The notes under the pieces were generated by a model. That model worked only from the letters and a program-made list of their open reading frames with translations. It was not told the DNA's origin and did no database searches. This document shows, piece after piece, positions 34,433 through 43,761 of a DNA stretch of 64,000 bases. The DNA lies in NCBI GenBank assembly GCA_951813515.1, contig OX638346.1, positions 1,481,617 through 1,545,616 on the forward strand. Reading direction: 5' to 3'. This DNA is from an uncultured Pseudomonadales bacterium (GTDB lineage: Bacteria > Pseudomonadota > Gammaproteobacteria > Pseudomonadales > Azotimanducaceae). A program made the translations under genes and the position numbers. The stretch's first letter is position 1. Every line of letters starts with the position of its first letter.

Positions 34433-35197
34433 TTGATCGAACTGCATTATTGGCCGACACCCAATGGTCGGAAAGCCACGATCATGCTTGAGGAATGCGG
34501 CCTCGACTACACCATTATTCCAGTTGACATCTACATCGGCGATCAGTTCAAACCGGAATTCCTGCGCATCAGCCCGAACAACCGCATGCCGGCCATCGTC
34601 GATCACGATCCCATCGGCGGGGGCGAGCCGCTGTCGGTGTTCGAATCCGGCGCGATTCTGGAGTATCTGGCTGACAAGACGGGGATGTTCCTGCCCAGGG
34701 AGGGAGCAGGCCGCTACAGGGCGCTGCAATGGGTGCATTGGCAGATGGCCAACCTCGGCCCGATGATGGGCAACGCCAATCACTTCAAGAACTATGGCAG
34801 GGATCTCGTCGATGACGTGAAGTTGCTCGAATACGGCAGGAAGCGGTTCGTAGGCGAAGTGGACCGTCTGGCCGGCGTCATGGATGCTCACCTGTCGGCG
34901 AATCGCTATCTCGCGGGTGACGAATACACCATCGCCGACATGATCACCTGGCCGTGGGCGCGGCTGATTCCCAACATGGTCTATGACGGATCATGGGAGG
35001 GCGTACCGAACCTCTCGCGGTGGAGCTACGAAGTCGGCAATCGTCCCGCGGTGGACAAGTGTTTCCGAATGCACAGCGATTGGGGGAGTCGCGAACGCAC
35101 GGAAGAGGAGGAGAAAGCGCGGCGCGAGCTGTTTTTCAACCAGGATGCCGAAAAGGTTCGCAAGTACCGGGAAGCGGCGGCCAAATCCGTGTCCTGA
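34433..35197 (+). CDS. Glutathione S-transferase family protein (YfcG/YghU-like)
   Basis: A 254-residue GST-fold protein. The N-terminal thioredoxin-like domain starts IELHYWPTPNGRKATIML. It has SPNNRMPAIVDHD near residue 47 (cis-Pro loop) and FESGAILEYLAD near residue 70 (glutathione gamma-glutamyl contact). A helical C-terminal domain contains YTIADMITWPWA. The start is TTG at 34433, supported by AAGGAG at 34421-34426. Similarity to the bacterial Nu-class (YfcG) suggests disulfide reductase activity. It diverges from the DUF3750/AhpD-like pair, all of them thiol-related. Confidence 0.86.
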   Translation: MIELHYWPTPNGRKATIMLEECGLDYTIIPVDIYIGDQFKPEFLRISPNNRMPAIVDHDPIGGGEPLSVFESGAILEYLADKTGMFLPREGAGRYRALQWVHWQMANLGPMMGNANHFKNYGRDLVDDVKLLEYGRKRFVGEVDRLAGVMDAHLSANRYLAGDEYTIADMITWPWARLIPNMVYDGSWEGVPNLSRWSYEVGNRPAVDKCFRMHSDWGSRERTEEEEKARRELFFNQDAEKVRKYREAAAKSVS

Positions 35198-35239
35198 AGC
35201 GGTCGCCTTTTGGGGCGGTTCTGGCGTTGGGTGAGGCTG

Positions 35240-36064
35240 CTAGAGAGCGCTGATCGCTTCCCGCATCTTCTCGATGTGCTGATCGGCCGTCAGCCCGCCG
35301 CCGAGGGTGCGCAGGCAAATGTGCGTCAGGCCGGCATCTTGCCAGCCTTGCACCCGGTCGCGCCATTCGGCTTCGCGGGGTCCGACGACAGCCACGCCGG
35401 CCTCTCTGCCGATCGCGTCAGGATCCCTTCCCGCCTCTGCTGCCGCGGCGTCAATGTCCGCTTTCACGGCCGGATACTCTTCCGGAGAACAGAGAGCGAA
35501 CCAGCCGTCGGCCTGGCGTCCGATGCGCCGGCGTATCCGAGGCACGGGCACGCCGCTGGCGCCGATCCAGATGGGAATCGGCCGCTGCACCGGCAGGGGG
35601 TTGAGACCAGCGCCCTCGACCGTGTCCCAGCGTCCCGCGAAGTCCACGGTTTCCTGCGTCCACAAGAGCCGCATGAGATCGATCTGCTCCTCTATGCGCG
35701 CTCCCCGGGTGTGAAAGTCGGTGCCCAGCGCCCCGTATTCGGCCGAACTGCCGCCCACGCCTATGCCGAGGCGCACATGTCCGCCGCTCAGGGCATCGAG
35801 AGTGGCCGCCTGTTTCGCAAGCAGGACCGTTTGCCGGGCGGGGGTGACGATGACGGATGGGACCAACTCTATCGCCTTCGTCACGGCGGCGACGTAGGCC
35901 AGTATTGTCATCGGCTCGTGCAGGTGTCCGCTATTCGGGCGCAACACTTGGTCCGGGACACGCAGGTGGGTGTAGCCGAACTCCTCGGCAGCCTGGGCGA
36001 ACGCCAGAATGGCGGATAGGTCGTCCTTGAGTTCGCGCACTGGAAGCGATATCCCGATTTGCAT
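35240..36064 (-). CDS. Luciferase-like (LLM class) flavin/F420-dependent oxidoreductase
   Basis: A 274-residue TIM-barrel enzyme of the bacterial luciferase superfamily. Visible motifs are MQIGISLPV at the start, LAYVAAVTKAIELVPSVIV near residue 53, and LGIGVGGSSAEY near residue 97 (cofactor-binding region), with IPIWIGASG near residue 159. The longer frame to 36337 is rejected because it is polar, covers the next gene's 5' region and is not family-like. The coenzyme (FMN or F420) cannot be read from sequence by eye. It diverges from the type III CoA-transferase pair and may belong to the same catabolic unit. Confidence 0.85.
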   Translation of the reverse strand: MQIGISLPVRELKDDLSAILAFAQAAEEFGYTHLRVPDQVLRPNSGHLHEPMTILAYVAAVTKAIELVPSVIVTPARQTVLLAKQAATLDALSGGHVRLGIGVGGSSAEYGALGTDFHTRGARIEEQIDLMRLLWTQETVDFAGRWDTVEGAGLNPLPVQRPIPIWIGASGVPVPRIRRRIGRQADGWFALCSPEEYPAVKADIDAAAAEAGRDPDAIGREAGVAVVGPREAEWRDRVQGWQDAGLTHICLRTLGGGLTADQHIEKMREAISAL

Positions 36065-36142
36065 ATTGCCCTGGTCGTTGCTGAGATCGAGCGACAGTTT
36101 ACTCCTTCCGGGGCGTTCCGCGCTTATCGTAGAATCGAGCCG

Positions 36143-37315
36143 ATGTCCGATTCCCAAGGTCCCCTGCGTGCGGTGCGTATCGTCGATCTGACCGACGAGC
36201 GCGGCATCTATGGCGCGAAACTGCTGGCGGACCTGGGCGCGGACGTGGTGCGGCCCGAGCCGCCGGAGGGGGATCCGTTGCGACGCCGCGGGCCGCACCT
36301 CGAAGAAGCGCCTGGCGGACCCACGTCCCTTTGGCATGTGTTCTTCGCGTCATCGCGGCGCTTTTTCAGTGTCGACCTGGATACCGAGGCGGGGAACGCG
36401 CAACTCGATGCGCTGATCGACCGGGCGCATGTCCTGCTCTGTTGCGCCGGCGCGTTCGGTGCGGAGTCCGAGCGTCTCGATGCCGCCCTATCGCGCCGGC
36501 CCGAACTCGTGGTGGTGGAGGCCTCCTCGTTTGGCAAGGAAGGCCCGTGGCGCGACTACCTGGCGCCGCACATCGTCGCGGGCGCGCTGGGCGGCGCAGT
36601 GGCGCCCACGGGGGATGTCGATACGCCGCCGCTGAATGTCTTCGGCGATCTCAACTTCATGGTATCCGGCGTATACGTCGCTCTCGCAGCGTTGGGAGCG
36701 TTACACCACGCGCGGGAACGGGGAACGGGGCAGCGCGCCCACGTTCCGGTCCACGAGTGCATCGCATCGTGCCTGGAACAGGTACTGATGTGGTACTGGT
36801 ATCACGACCGTCTACCGATGGCCAAGGGTCCCGTTCTGGAGCGGCGCGGCGGCCTGCACTGGACGAACGCATTCCAGACGATGCGGGGCCGGGACGGCTG
36901 CATCTTCGTCACCGGAGCGCCGAACAGGGATGCACAGTTGGCATGGCTGATCGAAGAAGGCGCGGCGGGGGACCTGTGGGATCCGAAGTACCAGGATCCG
37001 GAGAACCGGGAGGAATACACCGCGGTCCTGATGCAATGCCTGCGGGAATGGGTGGCGACCCGCGAGGTGGGACCGTTGTTCCTGGAGGCGCAGTCGCGCG
37101 GCATGGCGTATGGCGCAGCGGTTCCAATCGAGCGCACGGCGGACAACCCGCATCTCGCGGCGCGAAACTGGTGGACGGACTATCTGCCCACGGTTCGCGG
37201 TCCGGGTACCCCGTATCACTTCAGCGACACGCCCTGGAGGATCGGGCCCTATGGCGATGTCGTCGCGGATACCGAGGCCGTGCTCTCGGACATCGGGTGG
37301 GCAAAGGGACGATGA
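36143..37315 (+). CDS. CaiB/BaiF family (type III) CoA transferase, first of a pair
   Basis: A 390-residue CoA transferase of family III. It has the N-terminal Rossmann-like part (VRIVDLTDERGIYGAKLLADLGADVV) split by family features such as ASSFGKEGPWRDY near residue 131. The region FGDLNFMVSG near residue 169 places the usual catalytic aspartate (GD). The ATG at 36143 follows a long in-frame extension without family similarity. It overlaps the second CoA transferase by 4 bases (ATGA). Two adjacent and different type III genes often work as a heteromer or act on related acyl-CoAs. Confidence 0.85.
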   Translation: MSDSQGPLRAVRIVDLTDERGIYGAKLLADLGADVVRPEPPEGDPLRRRGPHLEEAPGGPTSLWHVFFASSRRFFSVDLDTEAGNAQLDALIDRAHVLLCCAGAFGAESERLDAALSRRPELVVVEASSFGKEGPWRDYLAPHIVAGALGGAVAPTGDVDTPPLNVFGDLNFMVSGVYVALAALGALHHARERGTGQRAHVPVHECIASCLEQVLMWYWYHDRLPMAKGPVLERRGGLHWTNAFQTMRGRDGCIFVTGAPNRDAQLAWLIEEGAAGDLWDPKYQDPENREEYTAVLMQCLREWVATREVGPLFLEAQSRGMAYGAAVPIERTADNPHLAARNWWTDYLPTVRGPGTPYHFSDTPWRIGPYGDVVADTEAVLSDIGWAKGR

Positions 37316-38520
37316 GGCCCCTGGAGGACGTGAAGGTCCTGGACTTCACCCATGTCCTCGCGGGGCCTTTCGGCACGCGCGTGCTTGCCGACATGGGCGC
37401 GGACGTGGTGAAGATCATGTCAGCCGTTCGGGAGCGGGGACGCGGCGAGGATTCGCCGTACTCCCTCATGTGGAACCGCAACAAGCGCTCGCTCGCCCTC
37501 GACATGCGCCGCGAGGAAAGCCGTGCGCTGGCCCGTCGCCTGGCCGACGAGGCGGACATCGTGATAGACAATTTCTCGCCCGGCGTGCTCGACCGGTGGA
37601 ACGTGGGATACGAGATCGTGAGCGAGACCAATCCGGGCGTCATCTACGTGCAGATGTCCGGGATGGGCGCGACCGGTCCCTGGTCGAGCTTCGTCACGTA
37701 TGCCCCGACGATTCACGGACTCGGGGGCCTGACGCACCTGACGAGCGTCCCGGGCCGCGGCGACATCGGCATCGGCTATTCCTACAACGACCACCAGGCG
37801 GGATTGCATGCCGCCGTGGCGGTGCTTGCGGCGCTCGAGGGCCGGCGCAGTACGGGCAGGGGCCAGCGGGTCGACCTGTCGCAGTTCGAGGTCGGCGTGA
37901 ACTTCGCCGGCCTGGCCCTGCTGGACTGGTTCGGCAACGGGAGGTCGGCGTCGCCGGTCGCCAACCGGGACCCCTACGACAACAACGCGCCGCACGGCTG
38001 CTATCCGTGCGCGGGCGCTGCCAGCGATGCGCTTGTGGACGAACGCTGGGTCGCGATCGCCTGCATGAACGACGACCAGTGGCGGCGCTTGCGGGATGTG
38101 ATGGGCGACCCGGAATGGGCCCGCGATCCTGCCTTGACCACGGCCGCAGGGCGCTCCGAGGCCGGCGACATGCTGGATCAGAGAATTGCGGAGTGGACGC
38201 GAGGGATCGAGGCGGAGGTCGTGATGGAACGTTGCCAGGCGGCCGGCGTGCCCGCCGGCGTCGTGCAGACCGGCCTCGATCTGGGTGAACGTGATCCGCA
38301 ACTGAAGCTCTCGGGATTCCTGGTGGAGATCGAAGAGCCGCATCCGAGCGCCGGCCAGACCTATGCGGACCGGCTTCCCATCTACTTCGATCGCACCCCG
38401 TGCGACGAATACCGGCCTGCGCCCGTAGTGGGCCAACACAACGCCGAAGTGCTGAGCGAGTGGCTCGGCATGTCCGAGGAAGAAACTCGGCGCGGCGAAG
38501 AGGCGGGATACTTGAGCTGA
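37312..38520 (+). CDS. CaiB/BaiF family (type III) CoA transferase, second of a pair
   Basis: A 402-residue family III CoA transferase with the standard N-terminus (VLDFTHVLAGPFGTRVLADMGADVVKI within residues 9-36). It has MSGMGATGPW near residue 121 and SYNDHQAGLHAA near residue 159 with the catalytic-Asp context. It transfers CoA between carboxylic acids without a nucleotide cost. The ATG at 37312 overlaps the stop of the first transferase (ATGA); the much longer open frame upstream is out of frame with that gene and rejected. With the enoyl-CoA hydratase 200 bases downstream it suggests a CoA-dependent degradation route. Confidence 0.88.
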   Translation: MRPLEDVKVLDFTHVLAGPFGTRVLADMGADVVKIMSAVRERGRGEDSPYSLMWNRNKRSLALDMRREESRALARRLADEADIVIDNFSPGVLDRWNVGYEIVSETNPGVIYVQMSGMGATGPWSSFVTYAPTIHGLGGLTHLTSVPGRGDIGIGYSYNDHQAGLHAAVAVLAALEGRRSTGRGQRVDLSQFEVGVNFAGLALLDWFGNGRSASPVANRDPYDNNAPHGCYPCAGAASDALVDERWVAIACMNDDQWRRLRDVMGDPEWARDPALTTAAGRSEAGDMLDQRIAEWTRGIEAEVVMERCQAAGVPAGVVQTGLDLGERDPQLKLSGFLVEIEEPHPSAGQTYADRLPIYFDRTPCDEYRPAPVVGQHNAEVLSEWLGMSEEETRRGEEAGYLS

Positions 38521-38728
38521 AGCCTTCGGAGCGATCAACCGACCCGGCTTATCATTCGTGGAACTATTCGAAACGTGGGTAGACCTATGCGCATGAAGGT
38601 TGGGAATTCCTGTTCGTTTTGGGGCAACCCCGCTTCGAAGGTGCGGTGCAGGCGGTGATAAATCCGGTAGCGATCAGGTAACGTTCATGCCTCTTCGCGG
38701 GCGCCAATCCATGGGAAGGAACTGAAGA

Positions 38729-39562
38729 ATGTACGAAGAAATCATCTACGAAATTGACGGTTCGGTCGCAGTAATCACGATGAACCGGCCGGAAACGCTC
38801 AACGCGCTGACCGACCGCACGCAGGCCGAGATCCGGCATGCGCTCGATCAGTCGGAGAGGAACGAGGCCGTGATCGGAACCGTTCTCACCGGCGCAGGCC
38901 GAGGTTTCTGCTCCGGCGTTGATATGAACGCGCTTGGCGCCATGAGCGAAGCGGGCCGACGCCTGGGCGACAGCTATGCGAATCTTGCCGCCAGTCCCGG
39001 GAACCCGGACCATGATCCCAACTTCGAGATCGGCCTCACGTTTCTTCTCGGTCTGCGCAAACCCCTTATCGCCGCAGTCAACGGTGCCTGCGCAGGGCTC
39101 GGCTTCAGTTACGCGGTCTTCTGCGACCTGCGTTTCGCCGACAGGAATGCAAGGTTCGTCACCTCTTTCTCGCAGCGCGGGCTGATCGCGGAGCACGGCG
39201 TAAGCTGGATGTTGCCGCGCCTGATCGGTCCCGCCAACGCGCTCGACATCCTCTGGACCGGACGGAGGTTCGAGGGTGAAGAGGCCGGCCGCCTGGGACT
39301 CGCCAACCGCGTGTGCGAACCGGGAGAGTGCGTCAACGATGCGAAGACGTATCTTCGCGAAATCGGCAAGACAGCGGCGCCTAAGTCACTGATGATGATG
39401 AAGAAGCAGATCTACCGACATCTCAATGCCGATGTTCGTGCGGCGATGGTCGAGTCGACCAAATGGATGGACGAAAGCCTTGCCCGCGAGGACTTCAAGG
39501 AGGGGGTTGCATCGTTTGTCGAGCGCCGCCCACCCAAGTTCTCACGGATCAAGGTCGACTGA
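38729..39562 (+). CDS. Enoyl-CoA hydratase/isomerase family protein
   Basis: A 277-residue crotonase-fold enzyme. The oxyanion-hole motifs are visible: RGFCSGVDMNAL near residue 55 and NGACAGLGFSYAV near residue 117. IAEHGVSWMLPRLIG near residue 151 holds the usual catalytic Glu context. AAGGA precedes the ATG at 38729. It follows the CoA-transferase pair by about 200 bases in the same direction, so it probably acts on the CoA esters they make. The specific acyl substrate is unknown. Confidence 0.88.
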   Translation: MYEEIIYEIDGSVAVITMNRPETLNALTDRTQAEIRHALDQSERNEAVIGTVLTGAGRGFCSGVDMNALGAMSEAGRRLGDSYANLAASPGNPDHDPNFEIGLTFLLGLRKPLIAAVNGACAGLGFSYAVFCDLRFADRNARFVTSFSQRGLIAEHGVSWMLPRLIGPANALDILWTGRRFEGEEAGRLGLANRVCEPGECVNDAKTYLREIGKTAAPKSLMMMKKQIYRHLNADVRAAMVESTKWMDESLAREDFKEGVASFVERRPPKFSRIKVD

Positions 39563-39615
39563 GGTTTCCCCAAAGGATCAACTCCGGTCCCGTGCGCCAG
39601 GGCCCTTAGGCGCTA

Positions 39616-39837
39616 TCAGAGTGCGACAACGACCTCTTCGTATTGGTTGATCGCATGTGCAAGGGCATCATGCCGGTTCATTTCAAGGGCTTCGCGGAGC
39701 ACTTCGGCCAGTGTATCCAGCAATTCATCCTTGGTGCGTTCCTGAGCATTCACTCCTGGAACCTCGGCAATCCATCCGATCCGCCAGCCTTCTTCCTGCG
39801 AAATGATCGCGGTCCAAGGGCGACGTTCCATCGTCAT
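39616..39837 (-). CDS. HicB-like small protein (orphan antitoxin-like)
   Basis: A 73-residue protein with the HicB partial-RNase-H pattern: WTAIISQEEGWRIGWIAEVPG at the N-terminus (strand-turn-strand with the conserved E-x-P-G) followed by a helical half with TLAEVLREALEM. AGGAG lies 5 bases before the ATG at 39837. HicB normally neutralises a HicA toxin encoded next to it; no HicA-like ORF is visible on either side, so it is an orphan. It sits 50 bases after the SDR gene and may be cotranscribed with it. Confidence 0.6.
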   Translation of the reverse strand: MTMERRPWTAIISQEEGWRIGWIAEVPGVNAQERTKDELLDTLAEVLREALEMNRHDALAHAINQYEEVVVAL

Positions 39838-39886
39838 TCGTCTCCTGCCTATGACGAGGTAGAGCAAGCTGCGGCGAAAGGCGGCA

Positions 39887-40636
39887 TTACCCGCGTCCCA
39901 CGAGCGGCATCTTGGTGGCCATGACGGTGAGGAAGAGGACGTTGGCGTCGAGGGGCAGGCTCGCCATGTAGAGCACTGCGCGCGTGACGTTGTCGATGTC
40001 CATTGTCGGTTCGACGAGCACGGAATCATTCGCCTGCGGCACGCCTCTCTGCATGCGCCCCGTCATGGTTGTCAGCGCATTGCCGATGTCGATCTGGCCG
40101 CAGGCGATGTCGTACTTGCGTCCGTCGAGCGCCGTCGACTTGGTGAGTCCGGTGAGGGCATGCTTGGTTGACGTGTACGCTGCGGAGTTGGGCCGGGGGG
40201 CCTGGGCGGAGATGGACCCGTTGTTGATGATGCGGCCGCCCCTCGGCGTCTGGTCTTTCATGATGCGGAACGCTTCCTGGGTGCACAGGAAGGAGCCGGT
40301 CAGGTTCGTGTCCACCACTTGACGCCACCTCTCGACTTCGAGCTCTTCAAGCAGCCCTCCGGCACCGAGGCCGGCATTGTTGAAGAGCACGTCCAACCGC
40401 CCGAAGCGCGCCTTGGTCGCGGCAAATAGCGCCGCGACGGCGTCGGGGTCCCTGACATCGGTGGGTACGGGCAGCGCGCGTTCCCCGGCCCCGGATTCGG
40501 CGGCCGTGGCCTCAAGCAGTTCCTCCCGCCTGCCGGCCAGTGCGACTGCATAACCCTCTCCCAGGAAACCCAATGCGGCGGCTTTTCCGATGCCTGATCC
40601 GGCACCCGTGACGATGGCAACTTTTTGATGACTCAT
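39887..40636 (-). CDS. Short-chain dehydrogenase/reductase
   Basis: A 249-residue SDR with the complete classical signature: TGAGSGIG at residues 10-17 (cofactor), NNAG near residue 91, a catalytic Ser in NNGSISAQ near residue 140, and YTSTK (Y-x3-K) near residue 153. NAD(P) preference is not obvious, although the arginine in LAGRREEL could favour NADP. It is the first gene of a minus-strand pair with the HicB-like ORF. The substrate is not inferable. Confidence 0.9.
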   Translation of the reverse strand: MSHQKVAIVTGAGSGIGKAAALGFLGEGYAVALAGRREELLEATAAESGAGERALPVPTDVRDPDAVAALFAATKARFGRLDVLFNNAGLGAGGLLEELEVERWRQVVDTNLTGSFLCTQEAFRIMKDQTPRGGRIINNGSISAQAPRPNSAAYTSTKHALTGLTKSTALDGRKYDIACGQIDIGNALTTMTGRMQRGVPQANDSVLVEPTMDIDNVTRAVLYMASLPLDANVLFLTVMATKMPLVGRG

Positions 40637-40764
40637 GCTTCGGCGACTTCACTCATGTGCGTAGGGTTCTGGCACGGCGAGCGGTTGCTGCTTGCCGCGC
40701 AGATCAATGGTAGCACCGTGTTTCCAACGGGTTCCGGACGGGTTTGTGCATGGCAGCCCGCGGG

Positions 40765-41556
40765 TCAGTCCGCGAGTTCGCCGACCGGCGGGATCAATTC
40801 GATTTCGAACAGGCGGGGCCAGCGTTTGCCGGTGACGAACAGCCTGCCCTGGTCGGCGTCGTAGGCTATGCCGTTCAGCACGCCGACGCTCTCGGTGCGA
40901 AAAGGCGCAGGCAAGATGCCCTTGAGATCCAGCCAGCCGCGTACCAGGCCTGACTTGGGGTCAATGACGGCGATTCGCGTGGTGTTCCAGACGTTGGCGA
41001 AGACGTGGCCTTCGATGAATTCGAGTTCGTTCAAGGCGGTGAGCGGCTGATTGCCCTCGCGCACCTGGACGCGATGGGCCTCCTGCAGGGTCTCCCGGTC
41101 GAGAAAGCGCAGGGATGCGGAGCCATCACTCATGATGAACTGTGTCCCGTCCCACGTCAGCCCCCACCCTTCTCCCACATATGCGAACTGTCCGGACTGT
41201 GCCAACGTTTCGGAGTCGTAAATCAGGCCAAGACCTGCACGCCAGGTGAGTTGAAAGAGTTCATCGCCGACCGCGGCGAGACCCTCGCCGAACAACTCTT
41301 CGGCGAGACGTGTTTCCTCGAGCAGCCGCCCCGAGCGCAGGTCCACATGCCGGACGGACGATGTTCCGTATCCTCCGGTGCTCTCGAACAACTGGCCGCG
41401 ATGGACGACCAGCCCCTGAGTGACCGCATCCCGGTCGTGGGGGTAGCTCTGCACCACGCGGTGTCCAAAGTCCACCGGCACGGCGGGTCCGCCGGTTGCG
41501 GAAAGGCTTACCGTGAGAAACAGCGCCCCAAGGCGCCTCGTGGGAGAGATCGGCAT
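40765..41556 (-). CDS. Glutaminyl-peptide cyclotransferase (bacterial/plant type), secreted
   Basis: Converts N-terminal glutamine of peptides to pyroglutamate. The 263-residue protein has an export signal (RRLGALFLTVSLSATGGPA). A five-bladed propeller of the plant/bacterial QC type follows, recognised from AVTQGLVVHRGQLFESTGGYG near its start in two pieces, TRLAEELFGEG, LTWRAG, and LNELEFIEGHVFANVW further on. LNGIAYD at the C-terminus is also typical. The ATG at 41556 gives the signal peptide directly; a TTG at 41571 is in frame. It probably acts in the periplasm. Confidence 0.85.
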   Translation of the reverse strand: MPISPTRRLGALFLTVSLSATGGPAVPVDFGHRVVQSYPHDRDAVTQGLVVHRGQLFESTGGYGTSSVRHVDLRSGRLLEETRLAEELFGEGLAAVGDELFQLTWRAGLGLIYDSETLAQSGQFAYVGEGWGLTWDGTQFIMSDGSASLRFLDRETLQEAHRVQVREGNQPLTALNELEFIEGHVFANVWNTTRIAVIDPKSGLVRGWLDLKGILPAPFRTESVGVLNGIAYDADQGRLFVTGKRWPRLFEIELIPPVGELAD

Positions 41557-41746
41557 GGCACCGCGCAACATGCCTCACCTGCATGGCGGCGCGCAAGAAA
41601 AGCGCAGCCCGGGCTGTTTGGCAGAGGCGTGTGGTACGCTCCGCGCCGTTTCAAAGGGGGAGGCCTGCGCTGTATACGCAATCCGAAATTCCGGCGCCTT
41701 ATCGATGCGTGACCCAATCCGTTTCACCTGATCGGGGGACGAACAC

Positions 41747-43198
41747 ATGAGCCAGCCGCGTCGAGTGGTTGTAGTCGGCGGCGGCAATGCCGCATTTTGC
41801 GCTGCCATTGGCGCGCGCGAACAGGGCGCGGACGTCGTGTTGCTCGAACGCGCGCCGTTCGAACTGCGCGGCGGCAATTCACGATTCACCGCTGGCGGCA
41901 TGCGTTTCGCGTATGAGGGCAGCGAGGAGATTCGCTCCCTGGTTCCCGACCTGAGCGAGGCTGAACTGTCGCGGACGGATTTCGGTGCGTACACACGCGA
42001 TCAGTTCTATGACGACATGTGCCGCATTACTCAATACCGCACTGACGCCGATCTCGCCGTCAAGCTGGTGGACGAGAGTTTCGACACGCTGAAGTGGATG
42101 GCCGGGCACGGTGTCCGTTTCCTGCCCATGTACGGTCGACAGTCGTTCAGGATCGGGGACACCGTCCGGTTCTGGGGCGGTCTGACCATCGAGGCCTGGG
42201 GCGGTGGCCCGGGACTGGTGGACAGCCTGACAGATATTGCGAAGGGAATGGGCATCGATATCCGATACGGCGTCCGGGGCGAAGCGCTGGTGCCGGGCGG
42301 TGTGCGAATCGGGGCGGAAACCGTCAAGGCGGATGCCGTTGTGCTCGCCTGCGGCGGCTTTGAATCGAATGCCGCGTGGCGCGCGCAGTACCTCGGCGCG
42401 GGTTGGGAACTCGCCAAGGTTCGGGGCACCCGCTTCAATACTGGCGACGGCATTCGCATGGCGATCGAGGCAGGGGCGGCGTCGCGCGGCAACTGGTCGG
42501 GCTGCCACGCGGTAGCCTGGGACATGAATGCGCCCGAATTCGGCGACCTGGACGTGGGCGACAATTTCCAGAAGCACTCCTACCCATTGGGGATCATGCT
42601 GAATGCCGAAGGGAATCGCTTCGTCGACGAGGGAGCGGACTATCGCAACTACACCTATGCGAAATACGGTCGAGAGGTCCTTGCGCAGACGGGACAGTTC
42701 GCCTGGCAGATCTTTGACGCCAAGGTTTCCGAGCTATTGCGTGACGAATATCGTATTCGGCAGGTAACCAGGGTCACGGCAGACAGCCTGGAAACGCTGG
42801 TACAAAGGCTGGACGGCGTTGACGCCGCTCAGGCCCTGACGACATTGCGCGCGTACAACTCTGCAGTCGACGCAGACACCCCGTTCGATCCTGCCGTGAA
42901 GGATGGAAGGGGCACCCGCGGGATCAGTCCACCCAAGTCGAACTGGGCGAACACCCTGGACACCCCGCCGTTCGAAGCCTACGGCGTGAGCTGCGGCATC
43001 ACCTTCACGTTCGGCGGCTTGCATGCGGACACGGAGTCGCGGGTCATCGGCGTGGACGGAGCGCCCATGCCCGGATTGTTCGCCGCTGGCGAACTGATGG
43101 GAGGCCTCTTTTTCTTCAACTATCCGGGGGGCTCGGGCCTGACTTCCGGGGCCGTGTTCGGACGCACCGCCGGCCGGAATGCGGCGCTGGTCGATTGA
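41747..43198 (+). CDS. TcuA-like FAD-dependent tricarballylate dehydrogenase/fumarate reductase flavoprotein
   Basis: A 483-residue flavoprotein of the succinate dehydrogenase/fumarate reductase family. The FAD site is VVVVGGGNAAFCAAI at residues 7-21. GGNSRFTAGGMRFAY near residue 42 is typical of tricarballylate dehydrogenase (TcuA). GGFESNAAWR near residue 203 and FGGLHADT near residue 422 are further family features. FNYPGGSGLTSGAVFGR at the C-terminus closes the FAD domain. TcuB and TcuC partners are absent, so the substrate may be another tricarboxylate or unsaturated acid. It stands alone. Confidence 0.83.
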   Translation: MSQPRRVVVVGGGNAAFCAAIGAREQGADVVLLERAPFELRGGNSRFTAGGMRFAYEGSEEIRSLVPDLSEAELSRTDFGAYTRDQFYDDMCRITQYRTDADLAVKLVDESFDTLKWMAGHGVRFLPMYGRQSFRIGDTVRFWGGLTIEAWGGGPGLVDSLTDIAKGMGIDIRYGVRGEALVPGGVRIGAETVKADAVVLACGGFESNAAWRAQYLGAGWELAKVRGTRFNTGDGIRMAIEAGAASRGNWSGCHAVAWDMNAPEFGDLDVGDNFQKHSYPLGIMLNAEGNRFVDEGADYRNYTYAKYGREVLAQTGQFAWQIFDAKVSELLRDEYRIRQVTRVTADSLETLVQRLDGVDAAQALTTLRAYNSAVDADTPFDPAVKDGRGTRGISPPKSNWANTLDTPPFEAYGVSCGITFTFGGLHADTESRVIGVDGAPMPGLFAAGELMGGLFFFNYPGGSGLTSGAVFGRTAGRNAALVD

Positions 43199-43282
43199 AG
43201 AGTGGGGTGCCGACACCGCGCGTGACGCGGGCCGGCCATACCCCCTCGGAGAGCCGGCGCATGGCGGACCATGCGCCGGAGG

Positions 43283-43561
43283 TCAGCCCTCTTCTTCGTC
43301 ACCCAGCGAGATACGGGACTCGTTGCGCTTGACCGTCGCTTCGCCGATTCCGCGAACCCGCGCCAGATCTTCGACGGTCTCAAACCTGCCGTTCGCCTCC
43401 CGATAGGCGACAATGGCTTCTGCCTTGGATTGGCCGACACCGACCAACACCCGGGCGATCGTTTCCGCGTCGGCCGTATTCACGTCGACACGTTCCTCTT
43501 CCGCGCGCGCACCAAGTGCAACCGCGAGCGCCAGGAGCACGAACATGGAAACGCGTGCCAT
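43283..43561 (-). CDS. ComEA-like helix-hairpin-helix protein, secreted
   Basis: A 92-residue protein with a signal peptide (RVSMFVLLALAVALGARA) followed by one helix-hairpin-helix domain. VDVNTADAETIARVL and GVGQSKAEAIVAYREANG, then LARVRGIGEATV, give the two hairpins that bind DNA. ComEA proteins hold incoming DNA in the periplasm during natural transformation, and short single-HhH versions are common in Proteobacteria. The ATG at 43561 gives the signal peptide; the frame extends to 43633. The comEC channel gene is not in the window. Confidence 0.82.
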   Translation of the reverse strand: MARVSMFVLLALAVALGARAEEERVDVNTADAETIARVLVGVGQSKAEAIVAYREANGRFETVEDLARVRGIGEATVKRNESRISLGDEEEG

Positions 43562-43761
43562 TGATAACGATGGCCCGGATTGTCTCTGTGGCTGCGGGAC
43601 TACAGAGGCTCTGGCAAACACTGGAAATTTCATATTGGTTCTCCGAAAAGTGGAGAGACCAACTTATCTCGGACGGGTGCAGCGATATTAGCGGTGTCGG
43701 ATTGAAATGGCGTGCGATGGAGGTGATTCCTAGGGTAGGAAATCGCTTACGAAACCTCGCT

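Noticed and set aside
36331..37311. Upstream extension of the second CoA transferase frame
   Set aside because: It is the alternative frame of the first CoA transferase gene; the family N-terminus starts at ATG 37312.
38521..38728. Regulatory RNA or riboswitch before the enoyl-CoA hydratase gene
   Set aside because: I found no consistent stem-loop or known riboswitch motif; only a ribosome-binding site is clear.
43635..43662. Hairpin TTGGTTCTCC / GGAGAGACCAA upstream of the ComEA-like gene
   Set aside because: It needs a bulge, has no T-run and no recognisable riboswitch or terminator context; kept only as a note.
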